DNA from: Collinsella sp. AF08-23
Lineage (GTDB): Bacteria; Actinomycetota; Coriobacteriia; Coriobacteriales; Coriobacteriaceae
Assembly (NCBI RefSeq): GCF_003479805.1
Contig: NZ_QUHV01000003.1
Span: 1-64,000 of the forward strand
Length of the DNA stretch: 64,000 nt
Reading direction: 5' to 3'
How positions within the stretch are numbered: position 1 is the stretch's first letter; every line of letters begins with the position of its first letter. A model generated the notes under the pieces. It was not told the DNA's origin. It searched no databases and saw only the letters and a program-made list of their open reading frames with translations. Position numbers and translations under genes: made by a program. Positions 17,584-28,720 of the stretch are shown one piece after another.

Positions 17584-19740
17584 TTAATACTGGCTCGGGT
17601 GCTTCTCGAAGAAGTCGAAGCGCGGCGGCAGCACCTTGATGGCGTGCGTACCCGCCTGTTCGCCCAGCTCGGCTACGAGCTCGTCGCAGGTCTCGAAGAT
17701 GTGCTCCCAGCTAAAGAAGACCTCTGGTGCGATGGCAAAGTGCTCGCAGATCTTCTCGCAGCCCGAGGGCACGATGCCGTGCATGAGGACGGTGGCGGCG
17801 CGCAGCTCGTGGAAGGCGTCAACGAGTGCTTGCGTCATGAGTTTATCGTCCTCGGCGTTCTTCGCCGCCTTGCTCGCGTCGCTCCAGCGCTTGTTCGCGG
17901 CGCGGAGGAACTCGTCGCACACGCCGAGGGCGTGGTGCAGCTCGAAGGTGTGCATGGCCTGCTCGAAGGCGATAATTGCTTGCTCGGTTTCGGCGATGAC
18001 CTCGTCACTGGGGGTGCCGGCGGGAATGCAGCCGGTGCGATACAAAGCCTCATCGCCCTCTTTCACCGCGACACCGTAGAAACACGAGCGGGCCAATCGG
18101 TTGAAGACGCCCGTGAGCATCGCGCCTTCCTTGAGGACGGGGTCGATCACGCGCTTGTCGTTGCAGGCGAGGATCTCGGTGCCGTCTTTATCCTTGCCGC
18201 TCACGCGCGTGTCGAAGGCCTTGGGGCTAAAGCTGACGGGCTTTTCTCCTAGGCCAAGTGACAGCCAGTGGGCGCGGAGCTGCTCGGGCGTGTAGTGCTC
18301 GAGCATCTCGTGGGCCAGCGGGGGCGGGGTCTGGGAGCTCGAGCTCGCCTTCTTGCCCATGTAGAGGATGTGGTAGTTGGCCGCGACGCAGGACTGCTGC
18401 ATGTTCCAGTCGAGCGCCTCCCACATGCCGGATTGTGCGATGCAGTAGAAGTAGATGTTGTCCTGGCCGATGAACTGGTACGCGCGCGCGTCCTCGCTCG
18501 CCCACCAATCGCGCCAGTCGAGGCTGGCATGCGTGTACTCGGGCTCCGCCATGATCATCGCGGGGGCATCACCAACGAGCTCGGCATCGGAGACGGCGCA
18601 TTCGGCGAGGCCGGAGGGGTCCGCGCCCGCGGCCTCGAGTTTGGCGGCGTCGCGCGCGAGCACCGCGCGGGTGAAGCTGATGGGCGCCCATAGGCTCTCT
18701 GGCCAGACCCAGCAGGTGAGGTCGGTGCAGCCGCAATCGTTGGGGACGGGCACGCCCCACTCGACGTTTCCCGTGATGCGGAAGGGGACGAGCGCCTTGC
18801 CGGAGCGGAAGCGCACGCCGCCGGCGTTGAGCATCTCATGGGCCTCATCTCGCTCGCGCCAGCTGGGAAACGCGACGGTGAAGGAGCTCTTGTTGCCCTC
18901 GGGCTCGATGACGGTGTGGGCGGGCAGCCCTCCCTCGATGGCGTCGAATGCCTCGCGGAACTTGTTCTGGATGTAGAGCTGAGCCGGATTGAGCCACTCC
19001 TCCATGGTCTTGGAGACCACCGAGCGCACCGTGGGGTCGTGCTCGAGCTGTTTGGTGTACGTCTTCAGGTACTCAAGGTGCTCGGGAAGATCGAAATAGA
19101 GGTTGTCGACGGGGACGAGTTCAGGCGTCTCGCCGGTGAGCGCGCTCTTGGGGGCGATGAGCTCCTCGGGCTCGAACTGGTGGCCGAGGTCGCACTCGTC
19201 CGCATAGGCCTTTTCGGACTTGCATCCCTGGATGGGGCAGCGGCCGAGCACTTGGCGGCCGTTGAGGAACTGGCCCGCCTTCCTGTCGTAGAACTGCTTG
19301 GTCGAGCGCTTCTCCAGCGCGCCTTTCTCATGTAGGCGACGGATGATCTCGCTGGTCACGCGCTCGTGGATGTGCACGGCGGGCTCCAGCGCGCTGCCGG
19401 CGTACAGGTCGCAAGACACGCCAAAGCTGGCAAGGTCGGCTTCCTGGCTGTCATGGTTCTCGCGCACGTAGTCTGAGATGTGCTTCTTGTAGTCGTCGGC
19501 CTCTTGGCGTTTGCGGAAGCCCTCCATGATGGGGGAGCCGTAGCAGTCGGTGCCCGAGACGAAGATCACGTTCTCGCGACCCAGGCGGTCGCGAAGGAAC
19601 CGGGCGTAGAAGTCGGCGGGCACGAACACGCCGCCCACGTGGCCGAAGTGCAGACCCTTGTTGCCGTAGGGCATGCCGGCAGTGACGACGGCGCGCTTGG
19701 GCCAGGCGGGACGATCGGCGCGGGTGAGCTGTGTAGTCAT
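17584..19740 (-). CDS. metG: Methionyl-tRNA synthetase (divergent class I)
   Basis: This 718-residue class I aminoacyl-tRNA synthetase has an ATP-binding HIGH-type motif in PYGNKGLHFGHVGG (about 24-37), which reads HFGH. A zinc-knuckle region CPIQGCKSEKAYADECDLGH lies at about 168-187. The KMSKS position appears as YMGKKASSSSQ, a loosened form. An AAGGA site precedes the ATG. The divergent second signature and the long insert around residues 215-330 set it apart from textbook MetG, so the amino-acid specificity rests on overall resemblance. It leads the metG-GNAT-rlmA operon. Confidence 0.75.
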   Translation of the reverse strand: MTTQLTRADRPAWPKRAVVTAGMPYGNKGLHFGHVGGVFVPADFYARFLRDRLGRENVIFVSGTDCYGSPIMEGFRKRQEADDYKKHISDYVRENHDSQEADLASFGVSCDLYAGSALEPAVHIHERVTSEIIRRLHEKGALEKRSTKQFYDRKAGQFLNGRQVLGRCPIQGCKSEKAYADECDLGHQFEPEELIAPKSALTGETPELVPVDNLYFDLPEHLEYLKTYTKQLEHDPTVRSVVSKTMEEWLNPAQLYIQNKFREAFDAIEGGLPAHTVIEPEGNKSSFTVAFPSWRERDEAHEMLNAGGVRFRSGKALVPFRITGNVEWGVPVPNDCGCTDLTCWVWPESLWAPISFTRAVLARDAAKLEAAGADPSGLAECAVSDAELVGDAPAMIMAEPEYTHASLDWRDWWASEDARAYQFIGQDNIYFYCIAQSGMWEALDWNMQQSCVAANYHILYMGKKASSSSQTPPPLAHEMLEHYTPEQLRAHWLSLGLGEKPVSFSPKAFDTRVSGKDKDGTEILACNDKRVIDPVLKEGAMLTGVFNRLARSCFYGVAVKEGDEALYRTGCIPAGTPSDEVIAETEQAIIAFEQAMHTFELHHALGVCDEFLRAANKRWSDASKAAKNAEDDKLMTQALVDAFHELRAATVLMHGIVPSGCEKICEHFAIAPEVFFSWEHIFETCDELVAELGEQAGTHAIKVLPPRFDFFEKHPSQY

Positions 19741-19890
19741 GGCTATCCTTCTTTCGGCTGTGTTCTCAGTCGTTGGCGTGCGTCTGCGTTCGGGCGAGGC
19801 GAGGACGTAGACGTGGAGTCAAGTAGTCGCCACCCGGTGTAACCTCACATTATCGCACAGGTGTCCGCACGAGGCGTTACACTTAGGAAC

Positions 19891-20715
19891 ATGAGAAGAA
19901 TTGGAGACATACACGTATTTGAGGACGATGCGTTTCTTCGCTTCATGCGCAGGGCGTCGGGCTTTACGGTGCTGGCGGGTATCGCCGCTGCTGTGGTCTG
20001 GGGCCTCGGCATGAGCGCCCTGCACCGCGTCCTGGGTGCTCCCGTGGTGCCTTTCGAGCTCGGTGCCATGTTCGGTGCCTGGGGCAATGGCGTCTTGGGG
20101 GTGGAAGGCGGGCAGAAGTTCCAGTTGTGGTGGTGGATCCTGCTCGTATTGGTTCCCCTTGCCTCCCTTGGTCTGCACGAGCTTGTGCACGCGTTCTTTT
20201 TCAGCCAATTTGCTCCACCCGGTTCTCGGGTGACCTTTGGGTCCAACTGGGAGATGGGCATGATTTACGCGAGTGCCGAAGGGATTATGTATACGCGAGA
20301 CCAATACCTGGTGATCGCGCTTGCCCCGAGCATCGTCGTTTCTCTGCTGCTTATGGTCTTGGGCATGGGGCTCAGATGGCCCTTGTGGACCGTCATTGTG
20401 GTGACGGTACATTTGACAGGCTGCTCAGGCGACTGGGGCTATGTGCGTGCAATCAGGAACGATCCCGCCATCGCGTATTGCGAGGATACCTCGTACGGCG
20501 TCGCGTTCTATGGGATCGATCACGTTATTTCGCGCCCTACCTTGCACACGCGCGCGGAGGGCAGCGCCGGAGCAAGAGGAGTGGCCAGGGCAGACGAAGC
20601 TGCCGGGGTGGCCGGAGCTGCCGGAGCGGATGGGGTAGAGGCTGGCCGTTGTCCCGCTTCGCTTTCGGGAGATGACAGGGGCTTTACCGTTGTCGAGGGA
20701 GGACGCCGTTCATGA
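19891..20715 (+). CDS. DUF3267 membrane metalloprotease-like protein
   Basis: This integral membrane protein of 274 residues has four to five hydrophobic segments. The zinc-peptidase motif HELVH lies in SLGLHELVHAFFF at about residue 96, inside a helix, as in DUF3267 proteins. A low-complexity Ala/Gly-rich tail (about 225-255) follows the last conserved block. The ATG at 19891 has TAGGA just upstream; a longer GTG start at 19861 is possible. It overlaps the following queH by four bases. Substrate unknown. Confidence 0.75.
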   Translation: MRRIGDIHVFEDDAFLRFMRRASGFTVLAGIAAAVVWGLGMSALHRVLGAPVVPFELGAMFGAWGNGVLGVEGGQKFQLWWWILLVLVPLASLGLHELVHAFFFSQFAPPGSRVTFGSNWEMGMIYASAEGIMYTRDQYLVIALAPSIVVSLLLMVLGMGLRWPLWTVIVVTVHLTGCSGDWGYVRAIRNDPAIAYCEDTSYGVAFYGIDHVISRPTLHTRAEGSAGARGVARADEAAGVAGAAGADGVEAGRCPASLSGDDRGFTVVEGGRRS

Positions 20716-21308
20716 CCGCCCTGCTATTGCATGCCTGCTGCGCCCCGTGCTCACTCGAGCCGGTTCGTTTGCTTGTGGAAGAGGGCTTTGAGCCCACCAT
20801 CTGCTGGACGAACCCGAACATCCAGCCGCTGACCGAGCATGAGAAGCGGCTTGAGGAGCTGCGCCGCTGGGCTGCTGAGAACGGGTTGCCGCTTATCGAG
20901 GCCGGTGACGACCGCGCTCGCTGGGATGCATCGGTCGCGCGCCTGGGCGCCGATCGCGAGCGGCGCTGTCGCGCGTGCTACGCCCTGCGTCTCGCGGAGG
21001 CATGTCGGGTGGCCGAGCGCGAGGGCTTCTCGCATATCGCCACCACGCTCGCGGTGTCGCCGTACCAGCTATTCGACACCTGTAATGACGTGTTGGAGAA
21101 ACTGTCGGCGGCACACGGCCTCACCCCGGTGATCCGCGATTTCCGCCCCTGGTACCCCCAGGCCACGCGGCGCTCCCGCGAATTGGGTATGTACAGGCAG
21201 AACTATTGCGGTTGCCGCTTCTCGGCCGCCGAGGCCGCCCTTGACCGCGCCCGCCTGCGCGATGAGCGAAAAGCGCAGAAGGCGCGCCGCGCCGCATCCC
21301 GGGGATAG
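20712..21308 (+). CDS. queH: Epoxyqueuosine reductase QueH
   Basis: QueH reduces epoxyqueuosine to queuosine in tRNA, replacing the B12-dependent QueG. The 198-residue protein has the four-cysteine arrangement of the family: HACCAPCSLEP (residues 7-17), CRACYALRL (about 76-84), and NYCGCRFS near residue 160. It overlaps the preceding gene (ATGA) and is followed by queA, the enzyme that makes its substrate, so the pair covers the last two steps of queuosine synthesis. Confidence 0.93.
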   Translation: MTALLLHACCAPCSLEPVRLLVEEGFEPTICWTNPNIQPLTEHEKRLEELRRWAAENGLPLIEAGDDRARWDASVARLGADRERRCRACYALRLAEACRVAEREGFSHIATTLAVSPYQLFDTCNDVLEKLSAAHGLTPVIRDFRPWYPQATRRSRELGMYRQNYCGCRFSAAEAALDRARLRDERKAQKARRAASRG

Positions 21309-21397
21309 GGCCCGCTGAGCTGCGCTATCATGGACGGCTGTTCGACAACTCGACTGCTCGGCCTTGGCCACGCGGCGCTCATATGAAAGGCGACTCC

Positions 21398-22624
21398 ATG
21401 CGCACCGATGATTTCGATTACAACCTCCCCGACGAGCTGATCGCCCAGGCCCCCGCCGAGCCGCGCGACTCCTGTCGTCTGCTGGTGCTCAACCGCGAGC
21501 TCGAGGGCGGTGCGCCTCGCGCGGGCGATGCCGTGGCGCTCGAGCACGGCGGCTCCGTGGAGCATCGGCACTTCTACGACATCCTCGATTACCTGGAGCC
21601 CGGGGACCTGCTGGTGGCCAACCAGACGCGCGTCATGCCGGCGCGCCTGATCGGCAAGAAGCCCACGGGTGGTGTGGCCGAGACGCTGCTGCTTCGTCGC
21701 CGCGAGGACATCGATCCGCTCGGTCATGTGTGGGAGTGCCTGGTGAACCCCGGCAAGCGCCTCAAGCCGGGCAACGTGGTGGAGTACCGTGCCGGTGGCC
21801 TGCTCGCCCCCGAGGGCTCACCCGTGGTGCTCAAAGCCGAGATCATCGATTTCGTGGACGACTCCAAGGGCGGGCGCCTGGTGCGTTTCGAGCCCGTGGG
21901 CGTGAACGAGCAGGGGGTTGAGCGCACGCTGGATGAGGCGATTCACGCCGCGGGCCACGTGCCGCTGCCGCCCTACATCACCAGCTATGAGGGAGATCCC
22001 GAGAAGTACCAGACCGTGTACGCCATGAGCGAGGAGCATTCCGCCGCCGCGCCCACCGCGGGCCTGCATTTCACCCCGGAGCTCATCCAGCGCATCAAGG
22101 ATAAGGGCTGCGGTTGGGCGGCCGTCGAGCTCGAGGTGGGCATCGACACGTTCCGCCTGGTGGAGGAGGACGATCCCACCGAGCACGTCATGCACACCGA
22201 GCGCTACCACGTGCCCGCCGAGGTCGTGGAGGCCGTGCACGCCACCAAGGCCGCCGGTCACCGTGTGATCGCCGTGGGTACCACCGCGGTGCGCTCGCTC
22301 GAGAGCGCGTGGGACGCCGCCGCGCCCTCGAGCGCCCCCGCCGTCACGGCACGCGGCTTCGAGGGCCGCGCGGACGGCGCCGACGTGTGCGGCGAGGGCG
22401 ACATCACGGTGCGCGAGGACGCCACCACCAATCTGTACCTCATGCCGGGCTCGACGTTCCACGTTGTGGATGCGCTTATCACGAACTTCCACGTGCCGCG
22501 TTCCACGCTCATGATGCTCGTCTCGGCCCTCGCCACGCGCGATCAGGTCATAGATGCCTACGAGGAGGCCGTGCGGGAGGAGTACCGCTTCTTCAGCTTC
22601 GGCGATGCGATGCTCATCGAGTAA
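21398..22624 (+). CDS. queA: S-adenosylmethionine:tRNA ribosyltransferase-isomerase
   Basis: QueA transfers the ribosyl part of SAM to preQ1-tRNA to form epoxyqueuosine. The 408-residue protein opens MRTDDFDYNLPDELIAQ and has the family blocks RVMPARLIG, HVPLPPYI, APTAGLHFT (about 212-220), and the C-terminal NFHVPRSTLMMLVSA. The start at 21398 has GAAAGG eight bases upstream; an in-frame ATG at 21383 has no good site. A short Ala/Pro/Gly-rich insertion (about 305-335) is not usual. It lies 89 bases after queH. Confidence 0.95.
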   Translation: MRTDDFDYNLPDELIAQAPAEPRDSCRLLVLNRELEGGAPRAGDAVALEHGGSVEHRHFYDILDYLEPGDLLVANQTRVMPARLIGKKPTGGVAETLLLRRREDIDPLGHVWECLVNPGKRLKPGNVVEYRAGGLLAPEGSPVVLKAEIIDFVDDSKGGRLVRFEPVGVNEQGVERTLDEAIHAAGHVPLPPYITSYEGDPEKYQTVYAMSEEHSAAAPTAGLHFTPELIQRIKDKGCGWAAVELEVGIDTFRLVEEDDPTEHVMHTERYHVPAEVVEAVHATKAAGHRVIAVGTTAVRSLESAWDAAAPSSAPAVTARGFEGRADGADVCGEGDITVREDATTNLYLMPGSTFHVVDALITNFHVPRSTLMMLVSALATRDQVIDAYEEAVREEYRFFSFGDAMLIE

Positions 22625-22739
22625 TCTGCTTGAGGCACAGTTCTGTATGCCGTCTACGGATAAAAAGCTACCGTTTGCGGTTGAGTGGCCTCATTCATGA
22701 AAGACCAATGGTCGTCGGGGCATAAGCAGGTTGTACTAA

Positions 22740-23030
22740 AAGAGTCGCAACGTTACCGCGACCGAGACGGGAGGTGTGTCCGATGGGTTTTGAAGATATA
22801 GCAGCTTTCGGGCCCGCCGCTTGCGACACCGAGATCGGTTAGATGTGAAAAGCGAGCGTTCGCGCCGTTCTTTAGTTCCACCGGTTGGTTGGCAAGACGA
22901 TCGATGAGGGAACGCGTCGGCGGGCTCGATGAATCGGATAGCCCCGTCCCAACGGTAAGAGATAGCGGGTGAGTCCACCGTAGGATTTGTAAAGGCGGCG
23001 GCATCGCGAGGAGCGGTGTCGTCGCCTTTT
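22740..23030 (+). ncRNA. Candidate structured RNA or leader between queA and glyA
   Basis: No credible coding frame covers 22625-23147. The stretch 22740-23030 shows long-range pairing (GTCGCAA at about 22744 with TTGCGAC at about 22831), further local stems, and ends in a strong rho-independent terminator. It could be a free small RNA of about 290 bases or an attenuated leader for glyA. I cannot match it to a known RNA family by eye. Confidence 0.35.
22991..23030 (+). terminator. Rho-independent terminator 118 bases before glyA
   Basis: AAAGGCGGCG pairs with CGTCGCCTTT. The stem is extended by CATCGC/GCGGTG (one G-T pair) around the loop GAGGA, and ends in TTTT. It lies on the same strand as glyA, so it ends a short upstream RNA or attenuates glyA. 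Confidence 0.75.
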
Positions 23031-23100
23031 GTTGTGCCAGAAGACGATGCATGCGATAGGCCGGCATCGAATTTGGGTAGGTACGGGTAGAGATTAATCC

Positions 23101-23130
23101 GAGCGCTCTTGTGTCATTTTCCGAGCGCTC
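23101..23130. promoter_or_regulatory. Small hairpin in the glyA leader
   Basis: GAGCGCTC at 23101-23108 is repeated at 23123-23130. The octamer is self-complementary, so the two copies can pair. CCTTTG follows. It lies 18 bases before the glyA start and may influence translation or be a regulator site. Confidence 0.35.
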
Positions 23131-23147
23131 CCTTTGATTGGAGCCCC

Positions 23148-24410
23148 ATGAACGAGCCCCTCATGACGAACCTGCGAAATTCCGACCCCACCATCGCCCA
23201 GGCCCTGGCGGGAGAGCTCACGCGTCAGCGCGGCACCATCGAGCTGATCGCGTCCGAGAACTTCACGAGCCCCGCCGTGCTCGAGGCCGTGGGCAGCGTG
23301 CTCACCAACAAATATGCCGAGGGCTATCCGGCGCATCGCTACTACGGCGGGTGCGAGCAGGTCGATGTGGTCGAGGACCTGGCCCGTGAACGCGCCTGCG
23401 CCCTGTTCGGCTGCAAATTTGCCAACGTGCAGCCCCATTGCGGCGCCAACGCGAATCTCGCCGCATACGCCGCCCTCGTCGAGCCGGGCGACACGATCTT
23501 GGGCATGAGCCTCGACCAGGGCGGGCATCTTACGCACGGCAGCCCGGTCAACTTCTCGGGCAAGCTGTACAACTTCGTGCCGTACGGCCTGGACCTTAAG
23601 ACGGAGACCATCGATTACGAGGAGCTGGAGCGCTTGGCCGAGCGCGAGCGCCCCGCGCTCATCGTCGCGGGCGCCTCGGCGTATCCGCGCGTGATCGATT
23701 TCGAGCGCATGGCCGCGATCGCCCATGGCGTGGGCGCGCGCCTCATGGTGGACATGGCCCATATCGCCGGCCTGGTGGCGACCGGCGCCCATCCCTCGCC
23801 GTTCCCGCATGCGGACGTCGTGACCTCCACGAGTCATAAGACCCTGCGCGGTCCGCGCGGCGGGTTCATCCTCACCAACGACGAGAAGCTCGCCCGCGCC
23901 ATCGACAAGGCGGTGTTCCCCGGCACGCAGGGAGGCCCACTCATGCATGTCATCGCGGGAAAGGCCGTGGCGTTTGGCGAGGCGCTGCGCCCCGAGTTCT
24001 CAGCCTACATCGATCATGTGGTGGAGAATGCCGCCGCGCTGGGCGAGGGCATGGTCGAGGGCGGCCTGCGCCTCGTGTCCGGAGGAACCGACAACCATCT
24101 GTGCCTGGTTGACCTCACGCCTGCGGGCATCTCGGGCAAGGAGGCCGAGACGCTGCTCGATGCGGTCGGCCTCACGGTGAACAAGAACTCGATCCCGGGG
24201 GAGACGCGCTCGCCGTTCGTGACGAGCGGAATTCGCGTGGGCTCCGCCGCCGCAACCACCCGCGGCTTCACGGCCGAGGAGTTTCGCGAGATCGGCGGCC
24301 TGGTCGCGCGCGTGGTGTTCTCCCCGCAGGATGCGCGCGAGCGCATGTGCGTGCGTAAGCGCGTTGAGACCCTGCTGGAGGTGCACCCGCTGTATCCGGG
24401 AATGGCGTAG
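23148..24410 (+). CDS. glyA: Serine hydroxymethyltransferase
   Basis: GlyA interconverts serine and glycine using PLP and tetrahydrofolate. The 420-residue protein has [20 protein letters not shown] (about 54-66), and the PLP-lysine motif [14 protein letters not shown] (about 226-239). The start was set at 23148, where TTGGAG is about seven bases upstream; the frame extends to a GTG at 23109 without support. It joins serA/serC and fhs/folD in this window as the serine to C1 branch. Confidence 0.95.
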   Translation: MNEPLMTNLRNSDPTIAQALAGELTRQRGTIELIASENFTSPAVLEAVGSVLTNKYAEGYPAHRYYGGCEQVDVVEDLARERACALFGCKFANVQPHCGANANLAAYAALVEPGDTILGMSLDQGGHLTHGSPVNFSGKLYNFVPYGLDLKTETIDYEELERLAERERPALIVAGASAYPRVIDFERMAAIAHGVGARLMVDMAHIAGLVATGAHPSPFPHADVVTSTSHKTLRGPRGGFILTNDEKLARAIDKAVFPGTQGGPLMHVIAGKAVAFGEALRPEFSAYIDHVVENAAALGEGMVEGGLRLVSGGTDNHLCLVDLTPAGISGKEAETLLDAVGLTVNKNSIPGETRSPFVTSGIRVGSAAATTRGFTAEEFREIGGLVARVVFSPQDARERMCVRKRVETLLEVHPLYPGMA

Positions 24411-24655
24411 CGCGAGTATGACGATTCTCGTCTGTCAAGGAAAAATCTGTTGACGTTGTCATTTTGCCGGCTGTATGGTTGATTGCATGTTCAATCACTG
24501 CCGACATATCTTCTGGCTCGTCGTTCGCCGCGACCTCCACGCGTTCAGTGGGGAGCGGACGTTGGCGGGTGCCAGCCGCACTATGAGGTCGTGCTCGCTG
24601 ATCTGATGGGCGCGCCGGTGATTCCGGCTGGCGGGGGCACAGCGCCCCGTCGCAG

Positions 24656-24674
24656 GGAGGGCGCATCGCCCTCC
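24656..24674. promoter_or_regulatory. Perfect hairpin in the leader of the MFS gene
   Basis: GGAGGGCG-CAT-CGCCCTCC forms an eight-base-pair stem without a T-run, 118 bases before the MFS start. The same 380-base gap also holds GATTG-CATGTT-CAATC (24480-24495) near a TTGACG hexamer (24451). It may contain the promoter and a regulator site; nothing else is seen there. Confidence 0.3.
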
Positions 24675-24792
24675 CGATCTCTATAGCTTCACTGCAATCG
24701 AATACCGGCATCGACCCCGTTTCCAGCATGTATGGCACGGGTGCGATGCCATGTGTCCCGCATGCACATGCGGGGGAGAGGAGTGCGCGCAT

Positions 24793-26238
24793 ATGTCACA
24801 TGCCGCATCCAAGCCGCGCGTCGATAAAGACGCGGTTGTCATCGTCGGGGTCATCACGCTCGGCGCGTTCGTCTCGCTGTTCAACCAGACCGTCATGGCG
24901 CCCGCGCTGCCGGCGCTCATGCGCGAGTTCGGGGTGACCGCCGGTGCCGCCCAGTGGGTCACGACCATCTACATGCTCGTCTCGGGCATCATGGTGCCGA
25001 TCTCGGGCTACTTCATGGACAAGTACCCCACCCGCAAGCTCTTCTTCCTCTCGATGGGGCTGTTCGTGGCGGGTACGGTGATGTGCGCCCTGTGCCCCAG
25101 CTACCTGCTGCTCATCGCCGGCCGCGTCCTGCAGGCCGCCGGCGCCGGCATCCTCATGCCGCTCGTGGGCACCGTGCCCCTGCTCGTGTTCCCCGTCGAG
25201 CTGCGCGGCACCGCCATGGGTGTCGCCGGCATCGTGATGGCGGCCGGCCCGGCCGTGGGCCCGGTGCTGGGAGGCCTGGTCATCGACGCCTGGGGCTGGA
25301 GGCCCATGTTCCTCATCATCGCCGCCCTCGCCGGCGCGATCCTGCTGCTCGGCATCCCGCTCATGAGGAACGTCGGCGCCCTCAAGAACCCGCGCCTCGA
25401 CATCGCCTCCGTCGTGATGTCCACGATCGCCTTCGGCGGCCTGCTCCTCGGCTTCTCCAGCGCCTCCGATGCCGGCTGGATGAGCCCCATGGTGATCGTT
25501 CCCGCCGTCATCGGCCTGATCGCCCTCGTCCTGTTCATTCGCAGGCAGCTGTCCCTCGAGGTGCCCATGCTCGAGTTGCGCTGCCTCAAGACGCGCAACT
25601 TCCTCGTCGCCGCGCTCATGGTCACGCTCATCAATGCCGCGGTCGCCGGCACCAACGTGATCTTGCCGCTGCTTGTCCAAAACGGCATGGGCGCCTCCGC
25701 GACCACGACGGGCATGGTCATGCTTCCCGCCTCGATCGCGGGCATCATCCTGTCGCCCATCTCGGGCATGCTGTTCGACCGCATGGGGCCGCGCCTGGTC
25801 ACGGTGGGCGGTATGGCGGTCATCGTCGGCTCTCTGCTCGGGTTCGGCGTGATGGGCACCGGCCTGACGGTCGTCATGGCCGCCACCTTGTGCGCCCTGC
25901 AGGCGTGTGGCCAGGGCCTCGCCAACATGCCGGTGAACACCTGGGGCGTCAACGCGCTGCCCGATGAGCTCATCGCGCACGGCAACGCCATCGCCAACAC
26001 GGGGCGCCAGGTCTTCGGCGCGATCTCGACCGCGCTGCTGGTCACCGTGATGTCGTCCGTTCAGGCCAATGCCCTGGCCGGTGGCGCGAGCACAGCGGCG
26101 GCGACGGTCGCCGGCGCGGGCGCGGCGTACTTCGGCTGCGCGGCGATCGCCCTCGTGGGCCTGGTCATAGCCGTGCTCTTCGTGCGCGAGAATAAGCGCG
26201 GGACCGCTGCCCCGGCGCGCGTGAACAAGGTCAAGTAG
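24793..26238 (+). CDS. MFS transporter, DHA2 (EmrB/QacA) type
   Basis: This polytopic membrane protein has 481 residues and about 14 predicted helices. It shows the MFS motif A region in GYFMDKYPTRKLFFLSMGLF (about 65-84) and the exporter motif C-like stretch GPAVGPVLGGLVIDAWGWR (about 153-171). It is a probable proton-driven drug or metabolite exporter; the substrate is unknown. The start at 24793 has GAGAGGAG upstream. The frame could begin at 24751, which would add a cysteine-rich MCPACTCGGEEC segment, an odd leader that is probably untranslated. A strong terminator follows. Confidence 0.85.
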   Translation: MSHAASKPRVDKDAVVIVGVITLGAFVSLFNQTVMAPALPALMREFGVTAGAAQWVTTIYMLVSGIMVPISGYFMDKYPTRKLFFLSMGLFVAGTVMCALCPSYLLLIAGRVLQAAGAGILMPLVGTVPLLVFPVELRGTAMGVAGIVMAAGPAVGPVLGGLVIDAWGWRPMFLIIAALAGAILLLGIPLMRNVGALKNPRLDIASVVMSTIAFGGLLLGFSSASDAGWMSPMVIVPAVIGLIALVLFIRRQLSLEVPMLELRCLKTRNFLVAALMVTLINAAVAGTNVILPLLVQNGMGASATTTGMVMLPASIAGIILSPISGMLFDRMGPRLVTVGGMAVIVGSLLGFGVMGTGLTVVMAATLCALQACGQGLANMPVNTWGVNALPDELIAHGNAIANTGRQVFGAISTALLVTVMSSVQANALAGGASTAAATVAGAGAAYFGCAAIALVGLVIAVLFVRENKRGTAAPARVNKVK

Positions 26239-26269
26239 GGCTGAATCGGCCAGGCTTGTCGCAAAGAAT

Positions 26270-26298
26270 AAGGGCCCGTTCCTGCGAACGGGCCCTTT
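26270..26298. terminator. Bidirectional terminator between MFS and P-type ATPase genes
   Basis: AAGGGCCCGTT and AACGGGCCCTT flank CCTGCG, with a T-run on the plus strand and A-rich bases on the other side. It separates convergent genes. Confidence 0.85.
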
Positions 26299-26363
26299 CT
26301 CATGCCGATCGGCGCTTTGGTTTGCGCGCTTCGATGGTGGGTCGGCGGCCATCGGGGACCGCG

Positions 26364-28268
<1,905 letters not shown>

Positions 28269-28396
28269 GAATGGTCCAATCGATAGGGAGCGCCGGTCGT
28301 CGGCGGTCCACGGGTAGCTATGCGGGCTTGGCGGGGCGGTCGGCGACCGCGCGGTTCGCACGGTGCCGGCGGTGGGCGTCGCGCAGCGTGCGCGTC

Positions 28397-28615
28397 TTAG
28401 CGCAGGATCTCGCAGTCGGGCTCGACCTCCGCGGTGAGCTTGACCACGGACTCGAGGACGGCGTCGAAGTCCTCGTCGGCGGCCTCGAGCGTGAGCTTCT
28501 GGGTGAGGAAGTTGATCTTGGCGTCCTGCACGCCGTCGAGCTTCTTGATGGCCTCCTCGAGCTTGCCGGCGCACACGGCGCAGTCGATCTCGTCGAGCTT
28601 GAATACCTTACGCAT
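28397..28615 (-). CDS. Free heavy-metal-associated (HMA) domain protein
   Basis: This 72-residue metallochaperone-like protein starts MRKVFKLDEIDCAVCAGKLE. The CxxC reads CAVC (residues 12-15) in the ferredoxin-like fold. It probably binds zinc or cadmium and hands it to the ATPase encoded just downstream. AAAGGA lies eight bases before the ATG. It is a stand-alone version of the domain usually fused to the N terminus of such pumps. Confidence 0.87.
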   Translation of the reverse strand: MRKVFKLDEIDCAVCAGKLEEAIKKLDGVQDAKINFLTQKLTLEAADEDFDAVLESVVKLTAEVEPDCEILR

Positions 28616-28682
28616 GATGGGTTCCTTTCCGTTGGTTTGGAAAACTATCGAGAGCGCCCGGATGGGCGTTTACTCGCGGCTC

Positions 28683-28712
28683 CTCAATTGAGGGACTGCC
28701 CCCCCAATTGAG
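28683..28712. terminator. Palindrome between arsR and the HMA gene
   Basis: CTCAATTGAGGG and CCCCAATTGAG flank ACTGCC. It resembles the perfect palindrome at 51511-51535. It lies within the metal operon, between the regulator and the HMA gene, and could reduce read-through. Confidence 0.5.
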
Positions 28713-28720
28713 ATGAGGGG

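Noticed and set aside
22880..22975. Possible RNase P RNA because of a GGTAAGAG string
   Set aside because: The other universally conserved RNase P stretches (GAGGAAAGTCC, ACAGAA) are missing, so the match is chance.
28269..28574. N-terminal extension of the P-type ATPase frame
   Set aside because: It overlaps the HMA gene in another frame and has low-complexity Arg-rich sequence without membrane helices or motifs.
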